In this document: one piece after another, positions 6,627 to 9,958 of the stretch | Layout of the letters: each line of letters starts with the position of its first letter | Numbering within the stretch: the first letter of the stretch is position 1 | Source: Methanosarcinales archaeon | GTDB taxonomy: Archaea; Halobacteriota; Methanosarcinia; Methanotrichales; Methanotrichaceae | DNA length: 9,958 bases | Assembly: GCA_013415595.1 (NCBI GenBank) | Contig: JAAEEW010000138.1 | Location: forward strand, 1 to 9,958 | Direction: 5' to 3' | Notes under the pieces: generated by a model | Told to the model about the DNA's origin: nothing | The model's input: only the letters and a program-made list of their open reading frames with translations | The model's database searches: none | Made by a program: the position numbers and the translations under genes

Positions 6627-8315
6627 TTGAAGAGCCCAGAGGATCTCCATTTCAAACGGATTGGGGAGAGCTATGGATCCTCAATTCCGGCCGAGCAAAT
6701 CAAGAGGCAGGGGTTCATCGGCCTTTACCACCCCTTCAAGGGACTGGTCTATGCCGGATCAGGGGTCAGGGAGGACGACGATCTCTACAGCGCCTATCTC
6801 TTCGGAGAGAACGCCATCCTCTCCCGGCCGGAGTACGGAAATTACCGATTCAACGAAAATATCGAGCGGCACTGCGTGGAGTTCGACATAAATAGAGTGC
6901 ACGGCATGGTGGTTCCTCCCTCAGAGGGCGGAGTGGTCAACAATCCCCGGGACGATAACCTCCTGGAGCCGGCCTCTCCCCCGGGGATGATCCAGGGCGC
7001 GCATCGATACTCTGAGCTCTCCAAGCTCTTCCCCCAGGTCACCGGAATGATCATCGACGACTTCTGGGCCAACTACAGAGGAAGCATCGGCTACGAAGGC
7101 CTGAAAAACATAAAAGGGGCGCTCCTGGGAAAGTCTGTAGACTCCAGCGGCAACGTGGACCACAGCTCCCCGGCCACCACCCCCCACCTCAAGCTCTTCG
7201 TGGTGACCTACGAGAGGGAGATCGTCCACCCCGACGCCAATGCCCTGGAACTGATAGACGGGGTCAACCTGTGGATTTACAATCAGGAGGGCCATTACAG
7301 AGAGTTCGACAGGTACATGGGAGAGATCAAATCGAACTACCCGGGAAAGGAGATCATCCCGGGGATCTACATCCATAACAGCGATTACGGCGACATGAGC
7401 CGGGAATGCATAACCTACCTGCTGCAAAAGAGCATCGACCTTTACGACGAAGGTTATGTCTCCGGGATCCTGCTCTTCGCCGGTCACTGGCTGGTCAAGG
7501 ACTACATCAGCCGGGAGAGAAGCCAGCAGATAAGCCTGCCGGAGATCCTGAACCAGCTATACTATCCCCACCTGGGTGAGGTAAGGGGACGGGTGCTGGA
7601 CGGCAGCACCGGAAAGCCGGTGGAGAAGGCCTTCATAAAGATAACCAGCACCGGCCGCAGCGCCGGATTTGAGCGGGCAGCCACCCAGAAGTTCACCAAC
7701 GCCGCCGGAGGTTTTCGCTTCTCCGGCTGGGGCGGCCGGGACGGCACAGCGGTCCGGTACTCGATAACCGCCCAGAAGAGCGGCTATCAGCCCTACTCCG
7801 GATCCTTCGACCTGAAGGTCAATCAGACGGCCAGCCTGCCGGACCTCGCCCTGAAGCCCCAGGCGGTGGGAATGGAGGTAGGAGCCAGGCCCTCCGGCTC
7901 AAGTTCGGTCGAGACGGGAACGGACGCCCTGGCGGCTGTGATCCAGAGGACCTACCTGGGCGAGGACGAAGGCCTGATCGGAGACCTGATGTTTCCCTAC
8001 TGCATAGCCGTCCCGCTGACCAGGTCCCATGAGTGGAGCTACACCGAGGCCCAGATACTATCCGTCCTGCAGTCGGCAAAGCGCCAGCGCAAATCTTACG
8101 CCCTCTGGGATGAGGACGACGCCGCCCTGTACGCCCTGAATTTCCTGAAGGAGAAGCTGGCCGGCTGCCCCTGCGGCCTGGCCATAGGCTACGGAGCCAG
8201 TATGGAGAAGGAGAGCACGGTGATCATTTACTGGACCGATCCCTGCAACTGGAAGTTCTGGAACCCTGCGGCACGGTCCACAGTCCGCTTCTCCTGCCGC
8301 TACGTGGTGGCCTGA
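6627..8315 (+). CDS. unrecognised protein with central carboxypeptidase-regulatory-like domain
   Basis: A 562-residue protein I do not recognise as a whole. Residues about 25-310 look like an alpha/beta barrel: alternating hydrophobic strands end in acidic or polar residues (FIGLYHP 30-36, GMIIDDFWANY 140-150, KLFVVTYERE 189-198, DGVNLWIYNQE 211-221, EIIPGIYIHNSDYG 242-255, GILLFAGHW 280-288). This is suggestive of a glycoside-hydrolase-like fold with Asp144/Asp145 and Glu198 as possible acids; that is inference. About 317-411 are a carboxypeptidase regulatory-like beta-sandwich (GEVRGRVLDGSTGKPVEKAFI, TNAAGGFRFSG, AQKSGYQPYSG). About 432-562 are a separate C-terminal domain with CPC at 514-516 and further Cys at 459, 540 and 556, and no family I know. 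There is no signal peptide, although the middle domain is normally extracellular. The TTG start was chosen because TAG precedes it and GGTGA is well placed. Confidence 0.85.
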   Translation: MKSPEDLHFKRIGESYGSSIPAEQIKRQGFIGLYHPFKGLVYAGSGVREDDDLYSAYLFGENAILSRPEYGNYRFNENIERHCVEFDINRVHGMVVPPSEGGVVNNPRDDNLLEPASPPGMIQGAHRYSELSKLFPQVTGMIIDDFWANYRGSIGYEGLKNIKGALLGKSVDSSGNVDHSSPATTPHLKLFVVTYEREIVHPDANALELIDGVNLWIYNQEGHYREFDRYMGEIKSNYPGKEIIPGIYIHNSDYGDMSRECITYLLQKSIDLYDEGYVSGILLFAGHWLVKDYISRERSQQISLPEILNQLYYPHLGEVRGRVLDGSTGKPVEKAFIKITSTGRSAGFERAATQKFTNAAGGFRFSGWGGRDGTAVRYSITAQKSGYQPYSGSFDLKVNQTASLPDLALKPQAVGMEVGARPSGSSSVETGTDALAAVIQRTYLGEDEGLIGDLMFPYCIAVPLTRSHEWSYTEAQILSVLQSAKRQRKSYALWDEDDAALYALNFLKEKLAGCPCGLAIGYGASMEKESTVIIYWTDPCNWKFWNPAARSTVRFSCRYVVA

Positions 8316-8357
8316 AAAAGAGCCGTCAAGCCCGGGAAGAGGGACTGGGAGGGGACT

Positions 8358-8489
8358 GCTGTCACTGGCCGCTGTAGCTGGCCGGCGGTTTTCAGCAAAC
8401 GGCCGTCGGTTGACGGCGGTCAGTGCACGGCTGTCACTGGACGGGCAATTTCCGCCACTTTTGGATGCCTTACGGTTGACGGGCCGTTT
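8358..8489. repeat. cluster of direct and inverted repeats between convergent genes
   Basis: GCTGTCACTGG occurs at 8358-8368 and 8430-8440, and CGGTTGACGG at 8407-8416 and 8473-8482. GCCGTC 8402-8407 and GACGGC 8412-8417 form a perfect 6-base-pair hairpin with a GGTT loop. CAGTG 8421-8425 pairs with CACTG 8435-8439. AAACGGCC 8397-8404 is the reverse complement of GGCCGTTT 8482-8489. The two direct repeats have similar spacings (72 and 66 bases), which suggests an ancient tandem duplication of about 70 bases that has since diverged. It may act as a bidirectional 3' end region. Confidence 0.6.
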
Positions 8490-8512
8490 ACGGGAGGGAG
8501 GAAGGCCGGGTT

Positions 8513-8546
8513 CCCCGACTTCGCCTCTCCCCACGTCCCCCACCCC
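8513..8546 (-). other. G-run cluster on the minus strand, possible G-quadruplex
   Basis: C runs on the + strand at 8513-8516, 8529-8532, 8537-8541 and 8543-8546 give four runs of at least four G on the minus strand, with loops of 1, 4 and 12 bases. It lies within about 70 bases of the stop of the von Willebrand A gene, on the sense strand of that gene, inside a wider pyrimidine-rich tract. The 12-base loop weakens the case. Confidence 0.3.
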
Positions 8547-8578
8547 TTCGCTCCAGCACCTCTCTATTCCTCTCAGTC

Positions 8579-9958
8579 CTATTCCTCCCCTTCCGGCCTC
8601 TGGATTGGCTGGCTCAGCTTTTGCAGGATGGCCTCCTCCCGCTGCAGGGATTCGTCCCCGATGGCCCCGGCCTCCTTCTGGAAGTAGGCCTCGAAGGCCC
8701 TGAAGAGCTCCCGGTAGGGCTGGGAGACCTGGAGGGCCATGGACTGGCGCTCCCACTGGCCAAGCTCCACCGGCAGGATGATGCCGCTCTCCATGGTCAC
8801 CATGGCCACCACCGGCCGGCCCCGGTACTGGGCGGTCCTCTCGTCGATCATCCAGTCCTTCAGCAGGTCGGCGTATCGCGTGAGCAGCACCGCCTTTCGT
8901 ATTCCCGTGTTCTGATAGTAGTCCGGCATGACGGCCGGGACCTCCACCTCCGCCACGTCGCCGTCTGTGACCCCACTGCGGTCCTGGTAGCTGACGGCAA
9001 GCCTCATCCGGCCCTGCTCGCCCTCCCCGGAGACCTGGCGCAGCTTCACCAGTATCACTCCGCCCCGCACCTGGCCCTCCTCCACCGGGGAGGGAAAGAG
9101 GGTGTTCACCTGCATCAGCGTGCCGGTGGCCAGGTCGGCCTCGGGAGAGCCGTAGACCCTGTCGATCTGGTAGCCCGGGGCCTCCAGGCCGAGCTTCAGG
9201 TCGAAGACCAGGGGGGTCACCATGTACTCGAACTCGTCGTCCATCCGCTCCTGGAACTCCCGGGCCGAGTTGACCGAATAGTAGTTGGCCCCTCGGATCT
9301 TGGTCATGTTCTCCACCAGCTCGGTGTTGAAGTCCACCCCTATGCCGATGAAGGTGGTGTAGATGCCCCGGGCGGCGTTGTCCTCCAGCATCCTGGACAG
9401 CCCCCCCATGCCCGTCTCCCCCAGGTTGGGCATGGCGTCGGTGAGGACGATCATGCGGTTCTCAAACACGTCCGGATCGGAGCCGGCGTAGCGGTTCAGC
9501 AGACCGGTCCCCCGCATCATCCCCGCCTCCAGGTTGGTCCCGCCGTACTCCTCGATCAGGAGGATTCGGTCCTTCAGCCGACCCTGGTTCTTGTCTCCCA
9601 TGCGGGTGAGGGGGTCCACCAGGAAGGCGTCGTCGCTGAATATCACCAGGCCGAAGCGGTCGTCTCGCTCTAGGTGATCCAGCAGGGCCACTACCGACTG
9701 GTCGGCGATCTGCATCTTGGTCTTCTCCGAGACGTCAGAGTCCAGCAGGTCCACCCGGTTGCCGAAGCGGTCGTAGTAGTACTGGCTAAAGGAGCTGCCC
9801 ATGGAGCCGGAGTAGTCCAGCACCACCACCAGGTTCAGCTTCTTTCGCTGGAAGTCCCGGAGGCCGGAGTTCAGTCCCACCGATAGATAGTGCACCGGCT
9901 CCTCTGAGAAGGGGTCCCGGGACAGGGCGTAGCTGTAGGAGGGACAGAAGAGCTTGCG
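8579..9958 (-). CDS. von Willebrand factor type A domain protein (5' end beyond the window)
   Basis: The frame is open to the right edge: 21 codons (beginning RKLFCPSYSYALSRDPF) precede the GTG at 9893-9895, so the gene starts outside the window; 459 residues are seen. Counting from the edge, a complete metal-ion-dependent adhesion site is visible: DYSGS at 48-52 (Asp48, Ser50, Ser52), GGTN with Thr141, and LTD with Asp174. The von Willebrand A fold spans about 40-235 and is followed by a beta-rich segment (to about 345) and a helical, Glu/Gln-rich C-terminus. The layout resembles archaeal and bacterial Ca-activated chloride channel/YfbK-like proteins, which bind a partner through the Mg-bound site. 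The visible part lacks a membrane segment; a signal or anchor, if any, must lie in the missing N-terminus. TAG at 8579-8581 ends it after a charged tail. Its function is not known beyond metal-dependent protein binding. Confidence 0.93.
   Translation of the reverse strand, partial: RKLFCPSYSYALSRDPFSEEPVHYLSVGLNSGLRDFQRKKLNLVVVLDYSGSMGSSFSQYYYDRFGNRVDLLDSDVSEKTKMQIADQSVVALLDHLERDDRFGLVIFSDDAFLVDPLTRMGDKNQGRLKDRILLIEEYGGTNLEAGMMRGTGLLNRYAGSDPDVFENRMIVLTDAMPNLGETGMGGLSRMLEDNAARGIYTTFIGIGVDFNTELVENMTKIRGANYYSVNSAREFQERMDDEFEYMVTPLVFDLKLGLEAPGYQIDRVYGSPEADLATGTLMQVNTLFPSPVEEGQVRGGVILVKLRQVSGEGEQGRMRLAVSYQDRSGVTDGDVAEVEVPAVMPDYYQNTGIRKAVLLTRYADLLKDWMIDERTAQYRGRPVVAMVTMESGIILPVELGQWERQSMALQVSQPYRELFRAFEAYFQKEAGAIGDESLQREEAILQKLSQPIQRPEGEE

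Noticed and set aside
8058..8756. A 232-codon minus-strand frame across the end of the unknown gene and the repeat spacer.
   Set aside because: Low-complexity Gly/Arg/Pro composition and overlap with two supported genes.
8621..9673. A 350-codon open frame on the plus strand opposite the von Willebrand A gene.
   Set aside because: His/Gln/Leu/Gly-rich antisense shadow; the minus strand has the complete metal-binding motif set.
1..9958. CRISPR array, insertion sequence, tRNA, rRNA or defence system.
   Set aside because: No regularly spaced repeats, transposase motifs, terminal inverted repeats, tRNA arms or defence-gene domains were found on either strand.

Overview
The window looks like chromosomal DNA of a GC-rich methanogenic euryarchaeon. 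It most resembles a Methanothrix/Methanosaeta-type member of the Methanosarcinales. That rests on AT-rich archaeal TATA boxes (TTTAAATA, TATATATA, TTTTAATA) in a GC-rich background, Shine-Dalgarno sites matching GGAGGTGA, an adenosylcobalamin-dependent ribonucleotide reductase, and a set of large exported proteins (NosD-type beta-helix, von Willebrand A, modular beta-sandwich). The genus is an inference from protein style, not a database result.

Layout, left to right. Bases 1-311 hold at most the last codons of an upstream gene, a TATA-like box, a G-rich purine tract and a long imperfect hairpin that touches the Shine-Dalgarno of nrdJ. Bases 312-2342 (+) are nrdJ, a complete class II ribonucleotide reductase with an N-terminal ATP cone. 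A convergent intergenic stretch with two hairpins separates it from 2535-4937 (-), an 800-residue secreted modular protein. About 610 bases without a convincing gene follow. Then comes 5550-6329 (-), a NosD-like right-handed beta-helix protein. It is divergently transcribed from 6627-8315 (+), an unrecognised 562-residue protein with a carboxypeptidase-regulatory-like beta-sandwich in its middle. A convergent, repeat-rich spacer (8316-8578) leads to 8579-9958 (-), a von Willebrand A protein whose N-terminus lies beyond the right edge.

Every gene has its own promoter or lies in the opposite direction to its neighbour, so no operon is visible. Three of the four genes after nrdJ look exported or surface-related. 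This suggests a cell-envelope neighbourhood beside a housekeeping nucleotide-metabolism gene, though a shared pathway cannot be shown from sequence. No defence system, CRISPR array, insertion sequence, tRNA or rRNA is visible. The most unusual items are the TTG-initiated unknown protein with an in-frame ATG and amber codon just upstream, the eight-cysteine unnamed region of the 800-residue protein, the hairpin over the nrdJ start, and the repeat-dense and G-rich spacers.
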